Source: Dendrobium chrysotoxum (lineage: Eukaryota; Streptophyta; Magnoliopsida; Asparagales; Orchidaceae). Taken from it: DNA of 64,000 bases. Position 1 is the stretch's first letter, and each line of letters opens with the position of its first letter. The translations under genes were made by a program, and so were the position numbers. The stretch lies in the NCBI GenBank assembly GCA_019925795.1, contig CM034304.1, positions 21,902,228 through 21,966,227 of the forward strand. The letters are read 5' to 3'. The notes below the pieces were generated by a model. The model ran no database searches and was not told the origin of the DNA. It saw only the letters and a list, made by a program, of their open reading frames with translations. Below are positions 11,427-22,349 of this stretch, in pieces.

Positions 11427-13745
11427 ACAATAACAACAGCATCAAGCCTTTATCCCACTACGTGGGGTCGGTTACATGAATCCTTTTTCTCCATTGTGTC
11501 ATGTTAAAAGTTAAATTCTCATTTAAATCTAATAAAGAAAGATCATTTCTAATACTTTCTAACCAAATCTTTTTAGGTCTGCCTCTACCTTTCTAAACAT
11601 AAGTCAAATCTAAGACCTCTACTTTCCTAACCGGGTCATCGGGAGGCCGCCGTTTTATGTGACCAAACCATCTAAGGCGACTCTCTCTAATCTTATCTTC
11701 CACTAGAGCTACTCCAACCTTTTCATGAATATGCTCATTTTGTATCCTATCTCTAAGGGTAAAGCCACTCATCCACTTGAGCATCCTCATCTCTGTAAAA
11801 CTTAACTTAGAATTATGCTTCTCTTTTAATGGCCAACATTTGGCACCATAAAGCATTGCAAGTCTCACCACCATCTTATAGAATTTTCCCTTAAGTTTGA
11901 GGGGAACTTTTCTATCACACAATAAGCCCGATGCATTCCTCCACTTCAACCATCCAACTTGGATTCTGATGATAATATCCCCATCTATTTCACCATCACT
12001 CTGAACAATAGATCTAAGATATCTAAAATGTGTACTCTTATTAATGACCTGATCGGCCAAAGTTACAATCCCCTCACTAGGTCTATTATTACTAAAATTT
12101 CACTCCATATATTCCGTTTTAGATCTACTCAAGCGAAAACCTTTAGACTCTAAGGTTGACCACCACAATTCTAGTTTACCTTCAACTCCCTCTCTAGTCT
12201 TATCAAAAGGAAGAATATCATCAGCAAAAAGCATACACCAAGGTACATCCTCTTGCAAATGTCTAGTGAGAACATCCAAGACTAAAGCAAAAAGATATGG
12301 GCTTAAGGCTGATCCTTGATGTAATCCAACCGAAATAGGGAAATACTTGGTCAAACCACCTTGTGTTTGAACACAATTAATAGCTCCTGCACACATATCT
12401 TTAATGATTTGAATATAAGCGTTATTAACTCCTTTCTTTTCAAGAACTCTCCATAGCACTTCTCTTGGAACTTTATCATATGCTTTTTCTAAATCAATAA
12501 ATATCATATGTAAATCCTCCTTATTCTATCTATATTTCTCCATCAAACCTCTTAATAAATGTATGGTTTCCATAGTAAACCTACCCGGCATGAATCCAAA
12601 TTAATTTTGAGAAACATTAGTATTATGCCGCAACCTATGCTCCATAACTCGTTCCCATAGTTTTAAAGTATGACACATTAACTTAACTCCTCTATAATTC
12701 GCACAATCTTGTGCATCACCTTTATTCCTAAAAGTAGGGATTAACACACTCATTCTCCACTCATCTGGCATCTTTTTAGTCTTCAAAATAGTATTAAAAA
12801 GTTTAGTAAGCCAAGAAATTCTTTTATCTCCTAAGCATTTCCACACCTCTATTGGAATATCATCAGGTCCAACAGCTTTTCCACCCTTCATTTTCTTTAA
12901 AGCCTCTCTAACTTTAATTTTACTAATACATCGATAAACATAAAAATCTTTATTTTCATTTAAGGTGCTAAGGTCACTACATTCAATTTTATTTTCACAT
13001 TCTTCTTTAAAAAGTTTAGCAAAATATCTCATCCACGTTTGTTGAATATCATCTTCTAAAAAAAGTACTTTTTGATCTTCATCCTTAATACACTTCACTT
13101 GAACTAAATCCTTACTACTCCTATCTCTTTGTTTGGCTAACTTATACATATATCTTTCTCCCTCCTTAGTATCTAATCTATTATATAAATCACTAAAAGC
13201 TAAACTCTTTGCATCACATATTACTTTCTTAGATTCCTTACGTGCCTCTTTATATAAATTCCAATTATCAAAATTTTTACAATTAAACCAATTTTTATAA
13301 GAAATCTTCTTATTTTTAATTTTTTCTTGCACATTTGGATTCCACCAACAACTATTTTTACTATTATGAGCTTCTCCCTTTGAAACTCCAAGCACATCTT
13401 TTGCAATATTCTTAATATCACTAGCCACTTTTTTCCACATAACATTAGCATCCTCATGCACAGATAAAATCTTAAGATCTAAAATCTTACTCTCAAAAAT
13501 ATTTTTGTTAATATTTTTTAAATGCCCCATCTAATCTTAGAAAATCATTTTACTTTATTTTTTATTTTCTTCCCCATTATTTTCAAGTGCAAAACTAATA
13601 AATGATGTTGGGTATATAAATTTTCAATCTTTGCAATCTAAACGATCTAATTTCCTTATAAGAAAATAATCAATTTGAGTTGTACTATATCCATTTTTAT
13701 AATTAATGAGATACTCATTCCTTTTCTTCAATAAGGTATTATATC
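11427..13745 (-). mobile_element. RTE-type LINE, 5' truncated (2319 bp)
   Basis: A minus-strand LINE bounded by a perfect 18-bp target-site duplication. Its 3' end (about 11427-11480) contains the widespread plant sequence CCCACTACGTGGGGTCGG and ends in a TTG-rich tail (TGTTGTTATTGT), typical of RTE elements, which lack a poly(A) tail. Only the RT half and C-terminus of the single ORF remain. The endonuclease part is missing, as expected from 5' truncation during target-primed reverse transcription. It interrupts the non-coding gap of element B. Confidence 0.9.
11593..13530 (-). pseudogene. RTE LINE reverse transcriptase, broken
   Basis: Three frames make up the protein. Codons from 13530 to 12601 give the region before RT with KMKGGKAVGPDDIPIEVWK and the block MPDEWRMSVLIPTFRNKGD. 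From 12507 to 12100 comes the catalytic core with MIFIDLEKAYDKVPREVLW, GLHQGSALSPYLF and the active site LFADDI. From 12060 to 11593 is the C-terminal RTE segment with RLRWFGHIKRRP. A stop at 12601 (N*FGFMPGR), another near 12527 and a frame change near 12080 break it. The active-site FADD is intact. The product would copy LINE RNA at the nicked target. Confidence 0.88.
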
Positions 13746-13763
13746 ATTTGACATAGATTCATT
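13746..13763. repeat. Target-site duplication of the RTE LINE (right copy)
   Basis: An exact 18-base match to 11409-11426. Element B sequence continues directly after it. Confidence 0.92.
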
Positions 13764-14179
13764 GTGCAAAAATATTTAAATAAGATAGAGAACTATGGGA
13801 AGATGAAACAAATCTCTATTTTTTGGTCCAAATTTTAATTTGAAATAGATTTTGATTCAAAAAGAAGTTATGCCCCTAAAAGAGTTCGAGGAAGAGAGAT
13901 AATCTCCATTTTTTTCCCTTAACTATTTTTAAAAGAGTCAAACACTACTTATAAAAAAAGATAAGTTTTTTTATTTAAATAAGAATTCAACTACTAAATT
14001 GAGTAGTGATCGGATTCTAAAATTTTAAAAGAAATAAAAGACACATATAGAAGGAAAGAAAGAAAAAAATCATAAAATATTGAAAAACCAAAACAAACAA
14101 AACCAAACATAAAATAAATCAAACAAAACAAAAAAATATCAATCAGATTTCAGAATTTCAAAGCCTCCAATTTCAAGCA

Positions 14180-14662
14180 TGAATATCTATGACACCTAAT
14201 CTGGTTATTAAGGTGTTGAAGGTTTTGAAAGCTAGTGGTTTTATAAAAATATCTGCAAGCTAATTTTCAGTGCCTACATAAAGAAGCTCTATGTCTCCCT
14301 TGGTGATATGGTCCCTAATAAAATGGTGCCATATATCTATATGTTTGGTCCTGAAGTGTTAGATTGGATTCTTTGAAATACAAATGGCACTAGTGATATC
14401 ACATAGGATTAGAATAGTGCCTATAGGTAATCCTAAATGTAGAATTTATTGCTTTAAATAAAGGACCTATGCCAAACAGCATCCTAAGGCAATATATTAA
14501 GCTTCTACAGTGGACAAGGCTACTAAATTCTATTTTCTACTGGACCAGGAGACTAAAGATTTTCCTATGAATTAGAAGGTTCAAGAAGTGCTTTTCCTAT
14601 TAATCCTACATCCAGTAAAGTCTGAATCAGAATATCCCATCATTTTAAAGGAAATGCTGTGC
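14180..14662 (-). pseudogene. RNase H end of Sirevirus B pol
   Basis: Minus-strand reading recovers LCDITSAICISKNPI, HHFIRDHITKGDIEL and LADIFIKPLAF, matching the RNase H of element A (CDNTSAIYISKNPIQ and onward). Stops are present. It is separated from the RT of the same element (22350 onward) by the CACTA transposon. The break falls at the same spot as GTGCCTAGGAT in element A (3667-3677). Confidence 0.8.
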
Positions 14663-14945
14663 CACTACAGAAAAATAATGAAATACCGGTGGAATTTCCG
14701 GCGGATAGAGTTACGCTGGAATCAATGACGACATTATTGGTAGATTTTTCCGCCAGTAACTTTACGGCGGCCTTTCCGGCGGAAATAGCATTGGTAACTT
14801 TCCGGCGGCTGAACCGTCGGAATTGCACCGATGTTTTCAGTATACCGATGCATATTTCATCGGTAATATCTGACGGATTTACTGCCGGGTTAATTTAAAC
14901 CTGACAAAGTATTACCAGCGGATAAGCCACCAGTAAGTGTGCTGG
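14663..14945. repeat. CACTA left terminal and subterminal repeats
   Basis: The terminal CACTACAG is followed by dense GC-rich words such as ACCGGTGG, TTTCCGGCGG, TTCCGCCAG and TTACGGCGG in both orientations. In CACTA elements such repeats are the binding sites of the TnpA protein. Confidence 0.82.
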
Positions 14946-15050
14946 TAGATTTTTTGCTAAAAAATATGCTCATAATTTTAATATATCGGCCCCTGCCCTC
15001 GACTTCAGGACATTCCGCTTTCGCTAATGTTGTTTGCTGCTTTGACGAAG

Positions 15051-15170
15051 TCCCTGCCCTCAAGCTCATTCGATGATGCGCCTGCCCTCGAGCTCCTTCG
15101 ATGACGTCCCTGCCCTCAAGCTCCTTGGATGACGTCCCTGCCCTTGAGCTCCTTCGACGATGTCCCTCTT
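15051..15170. repeat. 28-bp GC-rich tandem array inside the CACTA
   Basis: Units of exactly 28 bases begin with CCTGCCCTC-AGCTC at 15053, 15081, 15109 and 15137, with a partial unit at 15165 and an outlying copy at 14992. The last bases of each unit read CCTTCGATGACGTC or close variants. The array is much more GC-rich than its surroundings, so it may have come with captured host DNA. Confidence 0.8.
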
Positions 15171-15399
15171 CGACCTCGCCCCTACTGGGATAGGTCACTC
15201 TGTGCAGGTAACTTTCTCCCTTTCGCATTCTTCACTCCGGCCAGTTCGTGCTCATTTGACGAACTTCTCTCCTTCGACGCAGTTCATCTTCTCTCCTTGA
15301 CGCTGGTCAACTTCGCTCCGTTGATGCCAAACGATCTGGAGCTCGCTTGCTGTTTAGGTAACTTTCTCCCTTTCGCATACTTTATTTTTGCTTTATTCA

Positions 15400-15729
15400 T
15401 GGATGTTCTCTAGACATTTACAAGAGGATGTACATTGGTGTATGCTTTTTGCTCATGATATTATTCTTGTTGATAGGACTACAGAGGGAGTTGAAGGTAA
15501 ACTAGAATTGTGGAGGTCAACCTTAGAGTCTAAAGGTTTTCCCTTGAGTAGATCTAAAACAAAATATATGGAGTGTAATATTAATAATGATAGACCTAGT
15601 GAGGGGATTGTGACTTTGGGTGATCAAGTCATTAATAAGAGTACACGTTTTAGATACCCAAGTAGGATGGTTGAAGTGGAGGAATGCATCGGGCTTATTG
15701 TTTGATAGAAAAGTACCCCTCAAACTTAA
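15400..15729 (+). pseudogene. RTE LINE fragment captured in the CACTA (plus strand)
   Basis: The frame from about 15412 gives RHLQEDVHWCMLFAHDIILV, then KLELWRSTLESKGFPLSRS and VINKSTRFRY, matching the RTE LINE at 12300-11960 of this window. The active site FADD reads FAHD. A frame change near 15660 is followed by WLKWRNASGLLFDRKVPLKL. The fragment lacks both LINE ends. Confidence 0.85.
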
Positions 15730-15905
15730 AAAATTATTCTGTCCGGACAGCAGTACCGATCGGTACCGAGCAGTACTGCTGTCTGTACTGAGTGGTACCG
15801 CGCTCGGTATCGAGCTCAGTACTGCGCACCTGATGATGTGGTGTTTTTTTATTGGTCTCTAGACACATTCGGTGTCCAGACACAATAATCTCTCCTCAAA
15901 CTTAA
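15718..15905. mobile_element. MITE-like insertion with 12-bp target duplication
   Basis: A 164-bp insert (15730-15893) sits between two copies of CCTCAAACTTAA (15718-15729 and 15894-15905). The homologous LINE copy at 11897-11912 has this sequence once, so the insertion is proven by comparison. The insert ends are inverted repeats, ATTATTCTGTCCGGACAGC at 15733 and its near complement at 15871-15889. The middle is rich in GGTACCG and CAGTACTG words. The long target duplication and short terminal repeats suggest a Mutator-like MITE, but the family is not assigned. Confidence 0.75.
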
Positions 15906-16065
15906 GGGAAAATTTTATAAGATGGTGGTGAAACCTGCAATGCTTTATGGTGCCGAATGTTGGCCAATAAAAGAATAGCATAATTCTAAGTTAAGCGTTG
16001 TAGAAATGAGGATGCTCAGGTGGATGAGTGGTTGTACCCTTAGAGATAGGATATAAAATGATTCC
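15906..16065 (+). pseudogene. RTE LINE fragment, continuation after the MITE
   Basis: Directly after the MITE the LINE homology resumes (GKFYKMVVKPAMLYGAECWP, then EMRMLRWMSGCTLRDRI) and stops near 16062. It corresponds to 11900-11740 of the intact copy. Confidence 0.8.
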
Positions 16066-16114
16066 AATAGCTCATGCATACATATTTTGGTCAAACCCTC
16101 AAGCTCGCTTGTTG

Positions 16115-16203
16115 TTCTTGGAACTTTATCATATGCTTTCTCTAAATCAATAAATATCAAATGTAGATCATCCTTATTCTCTCTATATTTCTCCATCAAA
16201 CCT
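16115..16203 (-). pseudogene. RTE LINE fragment, inverted
   Basis: Minus-strand reading gives LMEKYRENKDDLHLIFIDLE and AYDKVP, matching the LINE RT at 12545-12460. It lies in the opposite orientation to the neighbouring LINE pieces, so rearrangement or two capture events are needed. Confidence 0.82.
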
Positions 16204-16397
16204 AGATAGGACTATCTTGCTAGTGCACGGGGGGACATGTCGGAGCTATATGTAAATTTGCATCTAACAGTGTCTGATACAAGTCATTTAGAAGTATTTA
16301 TCCTTCATATCTTTTTATTAATGATAGTATATAACTATTTTGGCAAGTAATCATAACTTATATTCTTATTGTCAATATTATATGTAGGTTATATATT

Positions 16398-19300
16398 ATG
16401 GATATCAGAACTCAAAGAAGTTGGATGTATAATCGATTGGCGCAAGGATGAAAGACATTAACTGATGAGTTCAATAGAGGGGTGAATATTTTTATTCAGA
16501 TAGCTTCTCAACTATCCAGCTTCATCTCAGATGGAAAGTTTCGTTGCCCATGTTCTAAACATAAAAATCAGGTGCACCTTAGCCCAAATGACGTAACTGT
16601 TGATCTATATCGTCGAGGTTTCATGCCAGAATATTGGTATTGGACTTCTCATGGTGAGTATGAACCACATTTTGATTCTCGATGCTACCCATCGATAAGT
16701 GCTACTAGAGATTAGGAAGAGCATATCATACCTAATCTTGAGGACTTAATTCATGATGCAAGTGGAGCATAATTTGAACAATATACAGAAGAGTCACCTA
16801 ATAAAGAAGCATAAAATTTTTATGATTTGTTGCATGCTTCCCAATAACCAATATGGAAAGGTTGCACCACTCACTCAGAGTTATCCATCGCTCTTAAGAT
16901 GTTAAGTATCAAGGCAGAATATAATGTCCCTCGTGATTATTTTAATCAATTTATTGGACTGCTCAAAGAAACCAATCCAGCAGATAACATAATTCCTACA
17001 GATTTATATCGGACTAAGAAGTTGGTTTCCAAGCTTGGTTTGACATATAAAAAGATAGATTATTGTGTCAATGGATGCATGTTATTCTATAAAAATTTCC
17101 AATCAGATATTACATGCCATCATTGTAACACACCGAGATTTAAACCAAAATCTATAACAAAAAGAAAGCTGAAGGAAGTAGCAGCTAGCAGGTTATTTTA
17201 CTTACCCATAATTCCTAGACTACAACGATTATATGCATTAATGAGATCTACTGAACATATGAGATGACATAAAGAACATATCTCATAGGAAGGGTTTATT
17301 ACACATCCAACAGAAGCATATGCCTGGAAATATTTTGATCGTATATATCCCACATTCGCCTCAGAATCAAGAAATATAAGATTAGGTTTATGCGCAGATG
17401 GTTTCACTCTATTTAGTCAGTCTGCTTCACCTTACTCATGTTGGTCCGTCATACTCACACTATACAAATCTTCCACCAGAGTTATGCATAATAACTCCTT
17501 ATATATTTTTGACGCTTATCATTCCAGGGCCACATAATCCAAAAGCAAAGATCGATGTATTCTTACAACCGTTAATTGATGATTTAAATCTATTATGGGA
17601 AGAGGGAATAAGTACATATGACATCTCCACCAAACAGAACTTCAATATGAGGGCAGCATTACTTTGGATAATTGGTGATTTTTTCACGTACGGTATGCTC
17701 TCAGGTTGGAACACTTCTGGAAAATTAGCTTGTCCACTTTGCATGGAATATATAAAGTTATTTAATTTAAAGCACGGAGGGAAGAACACTTGGTTCGACT
17801 GTCATTGCATGTTCTTACCTACAGATCATCCTTTCAGGCGAAATAAGGATAGTTTTATCAAGAATAAAATTGTTATGTTGCTACCTCCTCCTAGATTAAC
17901 TAGTGAAAAAATATTTGAAAGTGTCAGATCTAGCCCCACAATAGTAGAATCTCCAACATTAGCTAATTACAAATTGTCAGGATATGGTGTCAGCCATAAT
18001 TGGACTAAGAAAAGTATTTTTTGGTCATTACCATATTGGAGGACAAACTTGATCAGACATAACTTAGACGTGATGCATATAGAGAAAAATATCTTTGATA
18101 ATATATTCAATACAGTCATGGATATCAAAGATAAATCCAAAGACAACATAAAAGCAAGGATGGACTTAAAGGAGATGTGTAGGAGAAAAGCATTAGAATT
18201 GAGGGATGGTGGAAGTGAAAAATATTTCAAACCAAAAGCTCCACTCACTTTGACTTTAGAGCAGAGGCGTGCTGTTTATGAATGGATGAAGAGTTTACGG
18301 GTACCTAATGGATATTCTTCAAATCTAAGCAGATGTGTTGACATTAGAACTAGGAGATTGTTTGTTATGAAGAGTCATGACGGTCATATCATCTTGCAAT
18401 GTTTGTTACCAACTGCCTTTAGTTATCTGCCGGACAAAATTTTGAAGCCCTTGATCGAGCTTAGTATCTTCTCCAAAAATTTATGCTCTTCAAAATTAAA
18501 TACAGAGCACCTGATTCTTATGAAGCAGCACATCCCTTTTATTCTGTGTAAACTTGAGAAGATATTTCCTCCAACTTTCTTTGACTCTATGGAGTATCTG
18601 CCCGTATATTTTCCATATGAAGCTAGAGTCGGTGGACCAGTTCAGTATCGGTAGATGTATCCTTTTGAGAGACACTTAAATAAACTTAAGAAGACTGCTA
18701 AGAATAAAGCGCATCCTAAAGGCTCAATATGCGAAGCATATTTAATGTACGAGACAATCCAGTTCTACTCATATTACTTTAAAATAATGTCACAATCAAG
18801 TCAGAGCACTGCACCTAAAAAAGTGGGTCAATCTTCAAATTTATCTATACTCAATGGCAGTGGTGAACCCTTAGGCGCTAGTACCATGTGCTATTTGACT
18901 GATAAAGAGATGCAAGTTGCCACTTTATATGTCTTGCTTAACTGTGATGAAGTTGAGTCATATCTCGAGTAAGTATGAATAAGCTTGCTTATAAATTTGT
19001 TACTCATACTTTCATTCAATCTAAACCTTAATGTTTACAGGAGTTTCATTGATGGATTGAATACAACAGAACAAGTAGAAGTCCAAAAGATAGTGGAAAC
19101 AAATTTTCTTATTTAGTTTAAAAATACGATACATATTTTGACTATTCATTTCAATTAATATATCTTTATTTAATTATTAAGCATGCTAATGACATACTTT
19201 ATCTACTAACTAGGTCCATGCTGAAGGTAGTAATTTGTAATATCATGGACTACTTGATCTAGCTTAGGGACCAAATAGAGCGATAAAGTGTTATCAAAAT

Positions 19301-19897
19301 TTCTTAGTTAATGGTTATAAATTCCAAACCAAATATAGGTGTGAAGATAGAAAAATAGATAATTTTGGTGTATGTGTTAGAGGGAATACCCATACAAATG
19401 ATGAGACTGAGTATTACAGGGTATTAGAAGAAATATTACAGTTGGAATATCCTCGTGTTAGGAATAATATGTATCTATTCAATTGTGAGTGGTTTGATCT
19501 AGTAAAGAATAGAGGTACAAGAATACATCCATTGTATGGTATAACAGAAGTTAAACGGGGTAGAAAATATTCAAAGTTTGACCCATTCATCATTGCTAGT
19601 CAGGCGCACCAAGTCTGTTTTGCTAACTACCCGAGCAGAGTACGAGGCAAACAAGATTGGCTCGTAGTTATGAAGACCAAACCCAGGGGAGTTATTGAAA
19701 AGACTACTTCAATACCACCAGCACATCAAGAAGAGTTTATGTCAAACATAAAAGATGTTGCTAACGATGTGGATGATCAAATTACAACTACTAAGAGTGA
19801 GTTGCAATTAGAGGATGTAGATTTAAACATAGAGGACATTCATGACAAGTCTGACAGTGGTACAGAAGTTTCATCATATGAAAGTGAATCAACATAA
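16398..19897 (+). pseudogene. CACTA transposase (TnpD-like), nearly complete
   Basis: The ATG at 16398 starts MDIRTQRSWMYNRLAQG, the transposase-associated domain, which continues with FRCPCSKHKNQ. The transposase core (Transposase_21 type) spans about 16899-18200, including CCHC-like CHHCNTPRFKPK, LACPLCMEYIKL and HNLDVMHIEKNIFDN. The DUF4218-type region covers about 18300-18780 (LPVYFPYEARVGGPVQYR then MYPFERHLNKLKK). A later exon, about 19270-19897, is DUF4216-type (FNCEWFDLVKNRGTRIHPLY). Splice-like breaks lie near 18971 and 19200. Stops at 16449, 16713, 17266 and 18652 interrupt it; the last replaces a conserved Trp between R and MYPFER. The family excises and reinserts CACTA elements by binding their ends. 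Confidence 0.88.
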
Positions 19898-20068
19898 GGT
19901 AAATGAATTTTGACTAAAAATTAAATTTTTATACTTATATTTAGTTATTTGTTACGTTATTTTATATTTAAAAGTTTTTTGTACTTGTATTTATTTAATT
20001 CCTGTGATATTTTATATTCATTTTTTGTCATAATTTATGTTACTGATATTTTTTAAATATTTATGCAG

Positions 20069-21692
20069 ATGGCTTCAGGTGATGACCGTTAGAGAGGACG
20101 GATAAAGAATATATTTGGTAGGCGCAGCAAGAAGGTTGCTGTTAGCAAGCCAGCACGTACATAGGGAACCTCTTCATCTCAGCTTGCTACTCAGAGTCAG
20201 CCTAGCCCGCCTATACCTACTCCTGCAGCCAGTAGCCCACAGTTCTACTCACCAGACCCACACTTACCTTCACCAGACCTTACACAGACTACTCCTTTCT
20301 ACCCCTATTACCCACCCCCACCTTATCATGGTGCACATCCTCCATATCCATATCCGCCATATGTCCCACCACCACCTCAGCCCACTACAGGCGGACCTTC
20401 CTACCCAGCTGTAGCAGAGCAGGTGACAGAGGGTCGCATGTTGATTGAACCTGATGGTGACATGTAAGTACTAATTTTATTTCAGTCATGTAAATAGAAT
20501 TGAGTTAGTTTTTTTGACAACTAATATATTGCTTTCAGGTTTCATCCGTCAAAAGAGCCTACGCATAAAATACGGGACATAATACGGAGCAGATACGATA
20601 CTCCTTATATTTCTTGGAAGAAAGTCCCGAAAGAAGTACGGGACATGTGGTTTAAAGAATTTGAGGTATGTTATTATATAAATTTTTTTTATTATATCTA
20701 ATATATAAGCTAAAAAAATTATTTAATCTTTATTTTATGTGTTTAAATGCAGAAAAATTTTTGTTGGCTTCCACAACATAATGATAAAATCAGAAAAAAC
20801 TTTGAGAAGCGTGGCTCGACTCATATGCGAGACATATTTACTGACATTAGAAAGTCAGGCCAACGACCACTCTGGATTGGTGAGGGTGTATGGGCAGAGT
20901 TGAGCAGTGCTTGGGGTAGCCCAGATTATACCAGAAGGAGAGATCAAAATAGATAGAACAGAGGTTCTGATGTTGGGGGCTTGGGTAGTTCACTTCATAC
21001 AGGAGGTTCTGTTCCTCATACTGAGCACAAAAGATGTTTAGTAAGAAATTTTAAAATTTTTTAATAATTTACTTTAATTAGAATACTAATATATGTCTAT
21101 TACAGAAATAGGTGCTGGGTAGAGAACCGACTCCTGTTGAATTACATAGTCATACCCACAAGCGGTAGGAGGACCAACAATGGGTTGACGAGCATGCTAG
21201 GAGAGCCTATGTAAGTATATAAGTTTAATTTTGGTGATATTATGTGTAAATTGTATAACGTTTTATTAACTTTCATAGGAGGAGTATACACGGCTTCGAG
21301 AGAGTCAAGCTGTAGCAGGTAAAGGTTCTTCTGCTGGATCAACAGACTATTCTGACTACCGCACTTGGTTGCAAGCGGTAGGAGGAATGCAGCATGGTAA
21401 AGTATACGGGTTAGGCTTGCAGGCATATGCATATGAAGGGCAGACATCTAGTGGTGGCCGTTTTTCATCTAGTACCCAGGAGTCTTTATATACCCAACAG
21501 ATAGCTACCCTTACAGCCGAGCTAGAATAGGTACGGAAAGACCAAGCTGATTGGCAGATATAAATACAGCAGAAGCAGATGTAGATACAGCAGCAGCAAG
21601 CTCAAATGTTAGAAGAAATGAAAAAGATGAGGGAGCAGATGAGTAGTGGCAGGAGTACAACATCACCTGAGGATAAAACCGAATCAGAGTAG
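20069..21692 (+). pseudogene. CACTA TnpA-like protein (plant transposase, Ptta/En/Spm type), five exons
   Basis: The ATG at 20069 follows a clear acceptor (TTTATGCAG). Exons with GT-AG borders can be read: 20069-20463, 20539-20665, 20753-21040, 21106-21210 and 21279-21692. Exon 1 encodes a proline-rich region (YYPPPPYHGAHPPYPYPPY); exons 2-3 carry the conserved Transposase_24-like block, with ISWKKVPKEVRDMWFKEFE and KRGSTHMRDIFTDIRKSG; the last exon ends in a Gln-rich coiled coil. The first exon has a stop after MASGDDR, exon 3 has one after RRDQNR, and exon 5 has two (21529 and 21561 region). This class of protein binds the subterminal repeats and helps TnpD cut. Confidence 0.8.
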
Positions 21693-21929
21693 ACGTTATT
21701 TATCTATTTTACTGATGTGGACATCTGTATTTTTATGTTTTTTGGATATATTTATCTATTTACTGTTTGAACATGTTTAGATATTTGTTAATGACACTCT
21801 TCTTATATATGTTTATTGTATACATGTTTAATTATTCCTTATCTAGATGATGCTCTTCTGGTTTATGTGTAACTGTTGATGTTGTAGAATATATATTGTG
21901 TTGTAATTTTTTGTATGTAGGTATAAATG

Positions 21930-22349
21930 TGGAAATCACTTTTCAAAGTGAGGAAGGTTTTTTTTTCTGCTACAGGTTTTCGGCGGATTATCTGTCGGTA
22001 AATGTTTTGGAAATGCGATATGATGAAATTTCTGACAGAATATGCGACGGAACTTTTGACGGTGATATCCGATGGTAAAAATATGCATCGCTTTTTTGGG
22101 GCGGACATTTTCCACCGGTAATTCTGGCGGCTTATTCGTCAGAACATGGTGACATAAAAGGCATTGGGTTGTCAAACATATCCGTCGGAACGTCTGCCAG
22201 AAATACTTCCGGCGAAAAAAATACGACGGAAATATTTTTTCGATGCTCATTTTACCATCGGAAATCCTACAGAAACCTATCATTTCTGGCGCATTTTTCA
22301 CTTTACCGGTGGATTTTGTCCGCCGGTAATGGCTATTTTTCCTATAGGG
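21930..22349. repeat. CACTA right subterminal and terminal repeats
   Basis: Words such as TCGGCGGATTATC, CCGTCGGAACG, TTCCGGCG and TTTACCGGTGG are dense here, mirroring the left end. The terminus is TATTTTTCCTATAGGG at 22334-22349. Confidence 0.82.

Larger units (their letters stand above)
14663..22349 (+). mobile_element. CACTA (En/Spm) DNA transposon (about 7.7 kb)
   Basis: The left end is CACTACAGAAAAATAATG; the right end, TATTTTTCCTATAGGG, is its degraded inverted copy. Both ends carry many short subterminal motifs of the form CCGGCGG / CCGGTGG / TCCGTCGG in both orientations. Inside are a TnpD-like transposase (16398-19897) and a TnpA-like protein gene (20069-21692), both on the plus strand. 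The insertion splits RNase H from RT of element B. The expected 3-bp target duplication is not clear (TGC left, CAC right). Cargo between the left end and TnpD includes LINE pieces, a 28-bp tandem array and a MITE-like insert. Confidence 0.9.

Noticed and set aside
14659..14898. A 79-codon plus-strand ORF and its antisense partner at the CACTA left end
   Set aside because: They arise from GC-rich subterminal repeats and contain the terminal inverted repeat; they are not genes.
20115..20414. A 99-codon His/Leu-rich ORF
   Set aside because: It is an alternative frame of TnpA exon 1; the proline-rich frame matches the TnpA-like gene and its exon borders.
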